Positions 1 through 8,521 of a DNA stretch of 64,000 bases are shown one piece after another (the first letter of the stretch is position 1; each line of letters starts with the position of its first letter). Source of the DNA: Burkholderiales bacterium (GTDB taxonomy: Bacteria; Pseudomonadota; Gammaproteobacteria; Burkholderiales; SG8-41); the NCBI GenBank assembly GCA_030684405.1, contig JAUXYA010000015.1, forward strand, positions 1 through 64,000. Direction: 5' to 3'. The translations under genes were made by a program, and so were the position numbers. The notes beneath the pieces are model-generated. The model saw nothing but the letters and a program-made list of their open reading frames with translations. It made no database searches and was not told the DNA's origin.

Positions 1-1169
1 CGATTCAGCAGCCGCTCGGCCTGAGTATTGAGATAGGTGAAACGCCAGTCTCCGTCCAGCGCATAGAAGGCATCATCAATGCTTTCGAGGATGCGCTGGG
101 TTTCACTGCGCGCGGCGGACAGCGCGTTGGCGCGTTCCCGGCTGATCGACGCGACCAGTGCCGCAATCGTCGCGAGCAGCGTCACCAGCAGCCCGCCCCA
201 CAGCACGGCTGTGGGAGTACGGGTCGCCACCTGCTGCTCGATGCTGGGGCGGGAAGCGGCTTGCAGTGTCCAGGTCTGGCCATAGAATTCCGCGCTGAGC
301 GTGCGCCGGAACAGCGGTTCACGTGGTTTCTCCGGTGTTTGCTGCGCCGGACTGCGGTAGAGCAGGGCTTCCGGAACGGCGTTGCGGCCGTCGTAGATTT
401 CCAGTTCGAGGTCCGCCGCATGCTCCTGCAGTGCCGCCGTGATGAATTCGTGGACCCGGATCGGGGCGTAGATGTATCCGCGCAGCGCAGCGCGCCGGTT
501 CTCCACATTGTCCACGGGCAGTCCTTTCCCGTAGTGCGGCAGGTACATCAGCAGGCCGGGTTGCGCTTCGGCGTCGTTTTCCCGCAGCAGGGCCACCAGC
601 GGTGAGATCACCGGCTTTCCCTGGTCCCGCGCTGCGCTCATCACCTGCCGGCGCAGGGGGTCGGCAAACATGTCGTGGCCGAGCGCGCCCCGCGTCCGGT
701 CGTTGTCCGGTTCGAGGTAGACGATCGCGGTGTATTCTTCGCGCGGTCCGGGTGGCCATATCCTGTAATCGGCGATGCCGTCACGGCGTACGGCTTCGAC
801 ATGCGCCTGTACTTCGAGAGGCCGCAGGCTTTGTGCGTAGCCGAGGCCCTGGATGCCCGGGTAACGGGCAAACAGTTGCAGTCCGTCGGCATAGGTGCGC
901 CATTCCTCGCGCGACACGCTTTTTGATGCACGCAGCAGGGCTGCGGCACTGAGCAGAACTTCCTCGTAATCGGTGAGTCGCGATTTCACGCGCAGCTCGA
1001 CTTCCAATATGCGCGCGCTGAAGCGTTCCTCAACCGTATCTTTTTCAAGTTTGCTGACCAGTTGCCACCCAAGCAGGGTCAGCACGAGGAAAAACGCGGC
1101 GGTCAGGAGGGCGACCGGACGTGGTCTGAGAAGCCGGGTGGCAATTTTCGGGGTCTCCTTGCGCTGCAT
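1..1169 (-). CDS. CHASE-domain and PAS sensor protein, C-terminus outside the window
   Basis: The reading frame is open from an ATG at 1169 to the window edge, giving about 389 residues of the N-terminal part. It starts MQRKETPKIATRLLRPRP, followed by a membrane segment (about residues 18-36), a periplasmic CHASE domain (recognisable stretch YPGIQGLGYAQ and later LRGYIYAPIRV), a second membrane segment ending in LLLATIAALVASISRERAN, and the start of a PAS domain with IDDAFYALDGDWRFTYLN. CHASE domains bind small extracellular ligands. The missing C-terminus should carry a histidine kinase or GGDEF/EAL output, which cannot be told here. It lies 25 nt downstream of the secreted dioxygenase on the same strand, so the two are probably co-transcribed. 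Confidence 0.85.
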   Translation of the reverse strand, partial: MQRKETPKIATRLLRPRPVALLTAAFFLVLTLLGWQLVSKLEKDTVEERFSARILEVELRVKSRLTDYEEVLLSAAALLRASKSVSREEWRTYADGLQLFARYPGIQGLGYAQSLRPLEVQAHVEAVRRDGIADYRIWPPGPREEYTAIVYLEPDNDRTRGALGHDMFADPLRRQVMSAARDQGKPVISPLVALLRENDAEAQPGLLMYLPHYGKGLPVDNVENRRAALRGYIYAPIRVHEFITAALQEHAADLELEIYDGRNAVPEALLYRSPAQQTPEKPREPLFRRTLSAEFYGQTWTLQAASRPSIEQQVATRTPTAVLWGGLLVTLLATIAALVASISRERANALSAARSETQRILESIDDAFYALDGDWRFTYLNTQAERLLN

Positions 1170-1194
1170 GTTCGTGATGGCTGCGTCCCTCGCG

Positions 1195-1902
1195 CTAGAT
1201 GCGCATTCCGATGCTGAATGCTGCGACGTAATCCCGTGCTTTGGTGTTGCGCGCGACCGGTGTCGTGGTCAGCTGGCGTCCACCGTCGCGGTAGAGATGG
1301 TCGCGGTCGTTGCGCACGCGCCGCGAGTCCGGACGCGTGGCATAGGGTGGCTGCGACATGATCACTGCATTTACTGCCTCATCAAAGTACAGCTGGGAAG
1401 TGAATGCGACCCGGTGTCCGGCAGCGTTCTTCGCAACCACCTTGAAGTGGATATGAATGGCGCGTCCCGGATACCAGCCGGGATAAATCGTCAGGAAACG
1501 CGCCTCGCCGCCGGAATCCGTCGGCTGGTATCCGCGCAGAAAACGTTTGCCGATTGCGGCGCTGGTGCCCGAGTAGATGCCGGCGGCATCGCAGTGCCAG
1601 ACTTCAACCAGAGCGTCCGCGAGCGGTATGCAAGTGCTTGCCGTGACTGCGGACACGCGCAGCGAGAGTGCCAGCGGGACCCCGGGGGACCGCGTGCTTT
1701 CGCCGGGATCCCCGCGGATGTCACTGCGCTGCAGCCCGGTGTCGAGGAAAAAAGGCCCTTCGGTCTGCGCCGGGGTGACGATGCACGCAGGCTGTGCTGC
1801 GACCGGCCATCCGAGCATGCCGGCGCCGGCGGCGCCCAGCAGGGCCAGCGTCCGCCGCCGTTGGCGTTGCATCATACGGTCATTCATCGGGTTTAAAGTC
1901 AT
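1195..1902 (-). CDS. Exported intradiol ring-cleavage dioxygenase family protein
   Basis: The 235-residue product belongs to the protocatechuate 3,4-dioxygenase / intradiol dioxygenase family, which cleaves catechol-type rings between the two hydroxyls using Fe(III). Visible family marks are TEGPFF near the mature N-terminus, DALVEVWHCDAAGIYSG, and TIYPGWYPGRAIHIHFKV, where the Tyr/His ligands sit. The N-terminus has a twin-arginine-like signal (QRRRTLALLG followed by a hydrophobic stretch and VAAQPA), so export to the periplasm is expected. This is typical of the single-subunit extracellular subclass rather than the cytosolic PcaGH pair. The start could also be the ATG 15 nt downstream. The same-strand CHASE sensor follows. 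Substrate is unknown. Confidence 0.88.
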   Translation of the reverse strand: MTLNPMNDRMMQRQRRRTLALLGAAGAGMLGWPVAAQPACIVTPAQTEGPFFLDTGLQRSDIRGDPGESTRSPGVPLALSLRVSAVTASTCIPLADALVEVWHCDAAGIYSGTSAAIGKRFLRGYQPTDSGGEARFLTIYPGWYPGRAIHIHFKVVAKNAAGHRVAFTSQLYFDEAVNAVIMSQPPYATRPDSRRVRNDRDHLYRDGGRQLTTTPVARNTKARDYVAAFSIGMRI

Positions 1903-2065
1903 TGTGCCGGGAGGAAGGTGGTGAAGTCTTGCGGAATCATAACGGGGTTTAATTTATCAAGCCAACCCATTGAAGTTATGCTTTAATTCGCGACGATAAG
2001 CAGTTATGTCAGGCGCGACGGGCATTTCATGCCGGCGCGCATGAGGAGAATCTCTTGGGGGAGCA

Positions 2066-2968
2066 GTGACACGCACGACAGAGCCAGCCGGCAGCATCAA
2101 TTTGCCGGACAGCGATGCCGGTGCCGGATTCAGGCGGCAAACCCCGCACCGGCACAATGCGCGTTTTCGCGAGTTGGAGGAACTGATCCGCATCCTCGAG
2201 GAGCGGTTGGTGACTCCCGTTTTCCAGCCGATATTTGCGTTTGGCACCGGCGAAATCCTGGCCTATGAGGGTCTGATTCGCGGTCCCGAGAACAGCCAGT
2301 TGCACACACCGACCCGGCTGTTCGATGCCGCCAACCACGCCGGATTCCTTACCGAGCTGAACATGTTGTGTGCGCGCAAGGTTGTTCGCCAGTTCGCGCG
2401 GCTGGGACTGAAGCGCCAGCTCTTCCTGAACGTGACCCCGCAGACCGTGCTTGAGGTCAAGGACGACGTGCAGCGCATCGCCCGCTTCATCCGTGACTGC
2501 GGCCTGGATATTGCCCAGGTCACCATCGAAGTCACCGAGAACCAGTTCATCGCTGACCGCTCGATTTTCCGCCAGGCTCTGATGCTGTTCCGCGGCGCGG
2601 GATTCCGCGTTGCGCTCGATGACCTAGGGGAGGGGTTTTCAAGCCTGCGCCTGTGGTCCGAGCTGCAGCCCGACTTCGTCAAGATCGACATGCATTTCGT
2701 GCAGGGCGTCAGCGAGGACTCGGTCAAGTATCACTTCCTGCGCTCGTTGCAGCACATCGCGGAGGGCTGCGGTTCCTCACTGGTGGCGGAGGGCGTCGAA
2801 ACCGCCGCCGACTTCTGCATTCTGCGCGACCTCGGCATCAACAATGCCCAGGGCTTTTTCATCGGCCGCGCCGCAAGGGCGCCCATTGAACTGATTCCGG
2901 AGCAGGTTTCGGAATTGATGAGGTTGAGCGCGCCGCTGTTCGCAGCCGGGCATCCAGTATCGCGCTGA
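2066..2968 (+). CDS. Stand-alone EAL-domain cyclic-di-GMP phosphodiesterase
   Basis: The 300-residue protein is essentially one EAL domain (about residues 45-285) with a short N-terminal extension and no visible sensor. The signature reads YEGLIRG, so the motif is E-G-L rather than E-A-L, but the residues needed for metal and catalysis are present: E68, N122 (LNVTP), E155/E158 (IEVTE), D185-D186 (DDLGEGFSS), K206 (VKID), E242 (AEGVET) and Q262. Hydrolysis of c-di-GMP to pGpG is therefore plausible. GTG start is preceded by a GGGGGA ribosome site. It is monocistronic, divergent from the dioxygenase/sensor pair. Confidence 0.88.
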   Translation: MTRTTEPAGSINLPDSDAGAGFRRQTPHRHNARFRELEELIRILEERLVTPVFQPIFAFGTGEILAYEGLIRGPENSQLHTPTRLFDAANHAGFLTELNMLCARKVVRQFARLGLKRQLFLNVTPQTVLEVKDDVQRIARFIRDCGLDIAQVTIEVTENQFIADRSIFRQALMLFRGAGFRVALDDLGEGFSSLRLWSELQPDFVKIDMHFVQGVSEDSVKYHFLRSLQHIAEGCGSSLVAEGVETAADFCILRDLGINNAQGFFIGRAARAPIELIPEQVSELMRLSAPLFAAGHPVSR

Positions 2969-3376
2969 GTCCGGATAAACACCCCAATTCGCAGGGGGCA
3001 GTGACAAAGACCAAAACTTTCGACCTTTTTGCTTGCTGACCTGAAAGCCGGTGCGCGGCAGGAAGGACTGCAACAGTAGGTTTCTCGCCGCTTTGCTGCT
3101 GCTCAATTACACCCTCACAGTATTAATTCCCTGATTTTTAATGTTTTTCGGGTTGTCGGTCGAGCACGGCTGGTGCGCTATTCGGAGCCCTGTGCTGTCG
3201 CTGCAGTCACTGATCGGAAACGACAAGCCGGGCCGAACTGCAAAAATGTAAATGGACCTGCAAACCGGTTTCAAATGCCAATTTGCGGGGTTTGACCGGC
3301 GAATGCCAATATGGTCACATGAAGGATGAAGCTGCAATCGACGTTCCCGACACAAAAAAACCTGGAGGAGGTCGGT
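2969..3376. other. Intergenic stretch with a pair of direct repeats
   Basis: No convincing gene is present between the EAL gene and the Bug remnant. The only structure I see is two copies of ACCGG followed 2-4 nt later by AATGCCAAT and a TG (AATGCCAAT at 3274-3282 and 3302-3310, 28 bp apart), upstream of the Bug remnant/dioxygenase operon. They may be regulator half-sites. The middle part is less GC-rich than the surrounding genes. Confidence 0.4.
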
Positions 3377-3708
3377 ATGGGATTCACGAAAACCGCTGCG
3401 GCTGCCGCTGCGCCGAAAAACGCTCGTCCCACTGCCCAACCTGCCGACAGCGAAGAAGCGCGCCTTCCCGGACTCGAGGTGTCGCAGTTTTACGCACTGG
3501 TCGCGCCCGTCAAAACACCTCAGCGCATCCTCTCCCGGCTCGAAACCGAATTCCGTCGTGCTACAGGCTTGGTCGAGGTGCGCAAGAAATTCGACAATCA
3601 GGGTGCGGATCCTATGCCGAAACCCCGCCGGAGCTGATGGCTATCCTCAAATCCAACATCGCCGGTTATAACGAGGCTGCCAAGGCCGCAGGTATAAAAC
3701 CGGACTGA
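3377..3708 (+). pseudogene. Remnant of a Bug/TctC-family solute receptor gene
   Basis: A strong ribosome site (GGAGGAGG) leads an ATG, and the frame begins MGFTKTAAAAAAPKN, but instead of a full receptor of about 320 residues it passes directly into the typical C-terminal part: LPGLEVSQFYALVAPVKTP, then RKKFDNQGADP. There a one-base loss near 3612 shifts the frame. The continuation YAETPPELMAILKSNIAGYN to the end GIKPD lies in the next frame. So the gene has a large internal deletion plus a frameshift. It sits just ahead of the tauD-type gene, the same context as the intact Bug gene at 5.7 kb. The call as Bug C-terminus is by resemblance to the intact copies here. Confidence 0.75.
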
Positions 3709-3724
3709 GCAAGGAGGAGCAATC

Positions 3725-4603
3725 ATGAGCAGCCAGACCGTCCCGCCACCCACGCTGTCAGTGCGCCCCATGGGCGAAAAACTCGGCGCCGAAATTCGAG
3801 GTATCGACCTGTCAGTGCAACCGGATACGCAGGCCTTTGCCGCGATCCAGCAGACGTTGCACCGCTATGGCGTGATTTGTTTTCGCGGCCAGAAACTGTC
3901 GCCTGACCACCTTGCAACTTTCAGCCGCTGCTTCGGAGAACTCGACATCCACCACATGACCGAACATGTGTTTCCTCATCTGCCACAGGTGCGTGTGCTG
4001 TCGAACGTGAAAAAGGACGGCGTGTCGATTGGCATCACCAAAGGCGGCATGCACTGGCATTCGGACCTGTCCTACAAACCGCAGCCGGCGCTGGTGACTC
4101 TGCTGTATGCCGTCGAGTGTCCGCCAGGCGGCGCAGACACCCAGTTTGCCGACATGTACGCAGCCTTTGCCGACCTGCCCGAAACGCAGCGCAAAAAACT
4201 GCAGACGCTGCGCGCGGTACATGACCGGAACTACCGCTATTCAGCGCTGTATCCGGACCGACCGCCGCTGACGCTGGAGCAGGTCGCCAAAGTGCCGCCG
4301 GTCGAACACCCGCTGGTGCGCGTACATCCTGCCACCGGCCGCCCGGCACTGTTCGTCGCGAAAGACGTGGTCTCGCGCATCACCGGCATGTCTGATGACG
4401 AATCTCGGTCGCTGATCGACGAACTAGAGGCCTTCGCCACGCGCCCGGACCGCGTCTATTCCCACAAATGGCAGCCCGGTGATCTCGTGGTCTGGGACAA
4501 CCGCTGTACGCTGCACCGCGCGACCCCTTACGATCCGCAGTACCGGCGCACGCTCTACCGTACCCAGGTCAAAGGCGAGGCGCCGGTCGCCATGGCCGTC
4601 TGA
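3725..4603 (+). CDS. TauD/TfdA-family Fe(II)/2-oxoglutarate dioxygenase
   Basis: The 292-residue protein is a clear alpha-ketoglutarate-dependent dioxygenase. The iron facial triad is H112-x-D114 in MHWHSDLSY and H264 in TLHRATPYD, and 2-oxoglutarate-binding arginines follow in RRTLYRTQVKG. Family members hydroxylate sulfonates, aryloxyacetates or other small acids. The substrate cannot be read from sequence. A good GGAGGAG ribosome site precedes the ATG. It is the first intact gene of an apparent operon with a second TauD-like gene 13 nt downstream and a Bug receptor after that, suggesting uptake and oxidation of one small organic acid. Confidence 0.9.
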   Translation: MSSQTVPPPTLSVRPMGEKLGAEIRGIDLSVQPDTQAFAAIQQTLHRYGVICFRGQKLSPDHLATFSRCFGELDIHHMTEHVFPHLPQVRVLSNVKKDGVSIGITKGGMHWHSDLSYKPQPALVTLLYAVECPPGGADTQFADMYAAFADLPETQRKKLQTLRAVHDRNYRYSALYPDRPPLTLEQVAKVPPVEHPLVRVHPATGRPALFVAKDVVSRITGMSDDESRSLIDELEAFATRPDRVYSHKWQPGDLVVWDNRCTLHRATPYDPQYRRTLYRTQVKGEAPVAMAV

Positions 4604-4616
4604 ATTGGAGCGCTCG

Positions 4617-5651
4617 ATGGTCACTCCACGCCCGCTGATCAGGAGCCCGGATGCCTGGGTCGGTGCGGAAATCCAGCACGATCCCGCCTGGATCTGCCGC
4701 CTTGATGAAGCCGACATCGCCGAAATCGATACCACGCTGGCCCGGGCAAAAGGGGATGGCCTGCGCATCCCCTTCGACTCCGCAGCCTTTCCGCTGCCGC
4801 GGCTGGGGGCAAAGCTCGATGGAATCCTCAACGAAATCGAGAATGGCCGTGGTTTCCAGCTGATTCGCGGTATTCCCCGTCTGCGTTACAGCGACGCGGA
4901 CTGCGAACTGATCTACTGGGGCATCACCAGTTATTTCGGCACGCCGGTGTCGCAAAACGCGCGCGGTCACCTGCTGGGGCATGTCCGTGACGAGGGGCGC
5001 CAGATCGAGGATCCGAACGCGCGCGCCTATCAGACGAATGGGCGCATGGATTTTCATACCGACATGCTGCCGATCGACGTGCTCGGACTGTTCTGCCTGC
5101 GTACCGCGAAGTCCGGCGGTGCCAGCAAGCTGACCAGCGCCCTGACCATTCATAACGTGCTGCGCGAGGAGAGGCCGGATCTTCTGGAAGTGCTCTACGG
5201 ACTGTTTCATCTTGACTGGCGGGGCGAGGAGCCTGCGGGCGAAGAGCCCTGGTTCAGCATTCCGATGTTCAGCGAGTGCGAGGGACGCATTACTGCGCGC
5301 ATCTGCAGCCTGGTCTATTACGAGTCCGCCGCACGTTTCGGCGAACAGTACCGCCCGACGGCGCTGCAACGCGAGGTTTTGCTCGCCGTTCAGGAAATCG
5401 CCAATCGTCCGGAGCTGATGCTGAGCATGGATTTCCAGGAAGGCGACATCCAGTTGATCAACAACCACACCATGCTGCATGCGCGCGAGGCTTACGAGGA
5501 TTACCCGGAACCCGCGCGCCAGCGCCACCTGCTGCGGATGTGGATCGCCGTGCCCGACGGTAAACGCCGGCCGCTTGCCGCTGGGCTGACCGACCGCTAT
5601 CGCTGGGTGCAGCGCGGCGGCATTCCGGCAAAAATCCCGGCTGCCGTCTGA
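4617..5651 (+). CDS. TauD/TfdA-like dioxygenase, longer variant
   Basis: I start this at the ATG after GGAG rather than at upstream in-frame codons that overlap the previous gene, giving 344 residues. Iron ligands are H147-x-D149 in RMDFHTDMLP and H288 in NHTMLHAREAYED, with an arginine-rich stretch RQRHLLRMWI for 2-oxoglutarate. It is only distantly like the preceding dioxygenase, so the pair is not a simple tandem duplication and may act on successive substrates. Close spacing (13 nt upstream, 32 nt downstream to the Bug receptor) supports one operon. Confidence 0.87.
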   Translation: MVTPRPLIRSPDAWVGAEIQHDPAWICRLDEADIAEIDTTLARAKGDGLRIPFDSAAFPLPRLGAKLDGILNEIENGRGFQLIRGIPRLRYSDADCELIYWGITSYFGTPVSQNARGHLLGHVRDEGRQIEDPNARAYQTNGRMDFHTDMLPIDVLGLFCLRTAKSGGASKLTSALTIHNVLREERPDLLEVLYGLFHLDWRGEEPAGEEPWFSIPMFSECEGRITARICSLVYYESAARFGEQYRPTALQREVLLAVQEIANRPELMLSMDFQEGDIQLINNHTMLHAREAYEDYPEPARQRHLLRMWIAVPDGKRRPLAAGLTDRYRWVQRGGIPAKIPAAV

Positions 5652-5683
5652 GACTGCATGGATTTGACTTCCCTGGAGGAATC

Positions 5684-6658
5684 ATGAAACTGCGCGCAAC
5701 GCTGTGCTGCCTGTTTGCGGCTGCAACGGCATCCGTTGTCGTCACCACGCAGGCACAACCCTATCCGGCAAAGCCGATTCGCATTGTCGTGCCCTTCCCG
5801 GCCGGTGGTAATGCCGACATATTCGCGCGGGCCTACGCGCAGAAACTCGGCGACTCCTGGAAGCAGACACCGATCGTCGACAACCGCGCCGGAGCGGCTG
5901 GAATTATCGGCACCCAGTTTGTCGCGAGGTCTCCCGCCGATGGCTATACGCTGCTCTTCGGTACGACCGGCACCCACACCACCAACCCGGCGGTATACGC
6001 GAAGCTCCCCTACGATCCGGTCAAGGATTTTGCGCCGGTGAGCAATTTCGCGGATTCGCCTTTCCTGCTGGTGGTGCATCCTTCCGTGCCGGCAAATACG
6101 CTACAGGGCCTGATAAGGCTGGCGAAGTCACAGCCTGGGCAACTCGACTACGCGTCCTTCGGCACAGGCAGCTCGGCACATCTGGCGGGCGAGATGCTGC
6201 GCACGATGGCGGGCATCAACATCGTGCATGTTGCCTACAAGGGCGGCCCGCCTGCGGTCACCGACCTTGTCGGCGGCCATGTTTCGCTGATGTTCAATTC
6301 GCTGCCGGCGGTGCTGCCGCTGGTAAAGGCCGAGCGGCTGCGCGCGCTGGCAGTCGCATCTGCCCGACGCGCACCGACGCTGCCCGAGTTGCCCACCTTC
6401 ACTGAAGCCGGCCTGTCCGGCTTCGAGGCCGGCTCCTGGTACGGGGTGCTTGTGCCGGCCGGCACGCCGCGAGAAGCCATTACGAAACTGCATGCAGAGA
6501 CCGTGCGTATGCTGGCGCTGCCCGATATCAAGCAGAAGCTTGCGACCGAAGGCGCCGAAGCCATCGGCAACACCCCGGAAGAATTCGCGGCCCAGATACA
6601 ACGCGACATGGCGCGCTGGGCCAAGGTGGCGCGGGACGCGAAGATTCCGCAACAGTGA
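5684..6658 (+). CDS. Bug-family (TctC-like) periplasmic solute receptor
   Basis: The 324-residue protein has a signal peptide (residues 1 to about 24, ending TTQAQP) and the Bug hallmark YPAKPIRIVVPFPAGGNADIF, followed by DNRAGAAGIIG and the central HVAYKGGPPAVTDLVGGHV. Bug receptors bind carboxylates and other small acids for tripartite tricarboxylate transporters or signalling. No TctA/TctB genes accompany this copy, as is common for expanded Bug families in betaproteobacteria. It ends the dioxygenase operon and is followed by a hairpin terminator. Confidence 0.92.
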   Translation: MKLRATLCCLFAAATASVVVTTQAQPYPAKPIRIVVPFPAGGNADIFARAYAQKLGDSWKQTPIVDNRAGAAGIIGTQFVARSPADGYTLLFGTTGTHTTNPAVYAKLPYDPVKDFAPVSNFADSPFLLVVHPSVPANTLQGLIRLAKSQPGQLDYASFGTGSSAHLAGEMLRTMAGINIVHVAYKGGPPAVTDLVGGHVSLMFNSLPAVLPLVKAERLRALAVASARRAPTLPELPTFTEAGLSGFEAGSWYGVLVPAGTPREAITKLHAETVRMLALPDIKQKLATEGAEAIGNTPEEFAAQIQRDMARWAKVARDAKIPQQ

Positions 6659-6682
6659 TGCGCGCAATACGGGGGTCGTAAA

Positions 6683-6704
6683 AAAGCCGCCCGAAGGCGG
6701 CTTT
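6683..6704 (+). terminator. Hairpin terminator between convergent Bug and reductase-like genes
   Basis: A 9-bp perfect stem AAAGCCGCC/GGCGGCTTT with a CGAA tetraloop lies 24 nt after the Bug stop codon. The A-rich left flank means it could also work for the gene arriving from the other strand. Confidence 0.75.
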
Positions 6705-6719
6705 CGGCAGTAAGTTGCA

Positions 6720-7787
6720 TCAGGTTTTTTTGCGGTTTTTTTCCAGCCAGCCATCAACCAGGGCAACGGTCTGATCGACCACATCAAGCTGCATGCCCTT
6801 TTGCGCGGCGATAGTCTTGACCAGGCGATCGACACGTTCGATGTTGGGCGCACCGGCGGCCAGCGCTCGCGCTGCTGACGACGGGCTGCCCAGCGACAGC
6901 GCGGCATTGGCGTATTTCTCGAAAGGCACCATGTCCTTCTCGCTGGAGCCCAGGGAGACGCACAGCCGGACCACCCATTCATAGACGGCACGCGAAGCGG
7001 CGATGTCGGAGTGCACGGCGTCCTTGATTGGGCGCATCGCATCCTTCTGCACACAGCGGTAGTTGCCGGCGATCAGCATCGCCCATTTCGCCAGCGGCAC
7101 GAACACCGAGTCATGAACCTTGAGCTTGACCGGCAGTTCGATTTTTGTGCCGTCACCGGGGTCGAAGCGCACGGCTTCGATGTCCGCTTCGAGTTGGCGC
7201 AGGATCGCAGTGTGCGTGTCGGAGTCAAAGCGTGCGGACTTGAAATTGGTTGGCAGGCGCACTTGAAGTACATTGACTTTTTCCTCGGGTGGCCGGAAGG
7301 CCTGGGGATCAGGGCTGCACAGTGTCAGTGTTTTCGGGTCGAAGCTGTCCCAAACCGAAGCGTCGGTGTAGCAGTCGCGGCAGGCATTGGCATCGAGGCC
7401 GGGTATGCGCTTGAGGTAGGGCAGCGGCGGCATGTTCATGATCGACATGCAGGGCACACGCGACTTCGCCACGCGATCCAGCAATTCGCGCACGCCTGGC
7501 GAACGGTACTGGGGTTCCTGCATCGCGAGCACGATCAGGTCATAGTCGGCGGGATCGGCCGATTCTGGCCCGCCGGCCGTAAGCTTGCCCGGCAACTTCC
7601 GCGAACTGATCTCGACCAGGCCCTCGCGCCCCTTCACCGGCATGCGCACGATGGCGCCCTCTGCGTTGAACAGTTCGACTTCGGCGGGAAGGCAGATCAT
7701 CTTGGCAGTATGTCCGGCGAGCAGCAGTTTCGTGGCCAGCAACGAACCGTAGGAGGCGCCTAAGATCAAAATCTTGTAAGTACGCAT
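6720..7787 (-). CDS. Ketopantoate reductase-like (ApbA/PanE) Rossmann protein
   Basis: The 355-residue protein starts MRTYKILILGASYGSLLATK, a Rossmann nucleotide-binding beta-alpha-beta with GASYGS in place of the usual GxGxxG. A D/E-rich loop, YDLIVLAMQEPQ and a helical C-terminal half match the ApbA/PanE arrangement. It is longer than PanE (about 300 residues) and catalytic residues are not obvious, so it is probably a paralogue with another 2-oxo acid/hydroxy acid substrate, not the pantothenate enzyme. It faces the dioxygenase-Bug operon convergently and may or may not be functionally linked. Confidence 0.65.
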   Translation of the reverse strand: MRTYKILILGASYGSLLATKLLLAGHTAKMICLPAEVELFNAEGAIVRMPVKGREGLVEISSRKLPGKLTAGGPESADPADYDLIVLAMQEPQYRSPGVRELLDRVAKSRVPCMSIMNMPPLPYLKRIPGLDANACRDCYTDASVWDSFDPKTLTLCSPDPQAFRPPEEKVNVLQVRLPTNFKSARFDSDTHTAILRQLEADIEAVRFDPGDGTKIELPVKLKVHDSVFVPLAKWAMLIAGNYRCVQKDAMRPIKDAVHSDIAASRAVYEWVVRLCVSLGSSEKDMVPFEKYANAALSLGSPSSAARALAAGAPNIERVDRLVKTIAAQKGMQLDVVDQTVALVDGWLEKNRKKT

Positions 7788-8152
7788 GCAATACTTTCCT
7801 TATCGTGAATCGCGAAACAGCGGAGTGGCAGGCTGCACAGAGGTCTGAATATTGAACCTGCGGTAGCCACAATGTTAGTCAGTTAGGCTTGCTGGTGCAA
7901 TGACGCATCACCAGATGAAATTCAGTCTACGCCGCAGCGCAGCATTGCGGTTGTCATGAGAGCAGGGTACGGAACCGTATTCGTACGTTGTTATCATTGC
8001 CTGTCCTGATTGACGCTTGCTGCTGTGGGTACTGCAGGTTCCTGCGCAAGAGGGTGCTGCGCTGCTGTGCGCCTGGCGACGGGTGCTGGTGGCGGATTGA
8101 GGTCGCTGGCGGACCGGACATTGTGCAGCAACGAATACAACGGGAGGGCAAC
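7788..8152. other. Divergent intergenic region
   Basis: This stretch separates the divergent reductase-like gene and the small membrane protein and must hold both promoters. I see no confident -35/-10 pair, operator palindrome or small gene in it. Confidence 0.4.
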
Positions 8153-8431
8153 ATGGCTGGCATGTCGGCTGGAATACTCGTCGGGTTTGCGGTGCTTCTG
8201 CTTGCTGCAACGTTACTGGTCGTGGTGCTGCAACTGCGTGCCATGCGCCGCGAGGTCGAGGCCACGCGGCTGCAGTTGGCGAAAATGGACTGGGGCGTGA
8301 TGCTGCTGAACGGCGTGCAGCAGTTGAAGCAGGCGACCGTTGCGCTGGAACAGATCGACAAGCGGCTGCAGAAACTGGAGGCGATCGAGAAGGTTCAGTT
8401 ATCTCACATCAACCTGCGGCAGGGGCAATAA
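8153..8431 (+). CDS. Small membrane-anchored coiled-coil protein
   Basis: The ATG behind GGGAGG gives 92 residues: one N-terminal transmembrane helix (about residues 6-26, GILVGFAVLLLAATLLVVVL) then a charged, heptad-like helix with RAMRREVEATRLQLAK and LEQIDKRLQKLEAIEKVQ. The frame extends upstream but without a better ribosome site. I do not recognise a named family. The architecture, a single anchor plus cytoplasmic coiled coil, resembles small scaffolding or DUF-type proteins. Monocistronic, followed by a stem-loop. Confidence 0.65.
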   Translation: MAGMSAGILVGFAVLLLAATLLVVVLQLRAMRREVEATRLQLAKMDWGVMLLNGVQQLKQATVALEQIDKRLQKLEAIEKVQLSHINLRQGQ

Positions 8432-8441
8432 AGGATGCTGC

Positions 8442-8504
8442 AAAAAAAGCGGCCCGCTTTAACTGTCCAACTAAATGGGGTCAGTTCAGCTTGCCGCTTT
8501 TTTT
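8442..8504. terminator. Bidirectional stem-loop between convergent genes
   Basis: A perfect 12-bp inverted repeat, AAAAAAAGCGGC at 8442-8453 and its complement at 8493-8504, brackets a 39-nt loop that contains a nested AACTG/CAGTT pair. The terminal T-run on each strand makes it a plausible terminator for both the small membrane gene and the Bug gene facing it. Confidence 0.7.
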
Positions 8505-8521
8505 GTTGTGCACCGAGGCGG

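Noticed and set aside
4479-4616. The upstream extension of the second TauD gene
   Set aside because: It overlaps the previous dioxygenase by over 120 nt in another frame, while ATG at 4617 has a GGAG site and fits the family.
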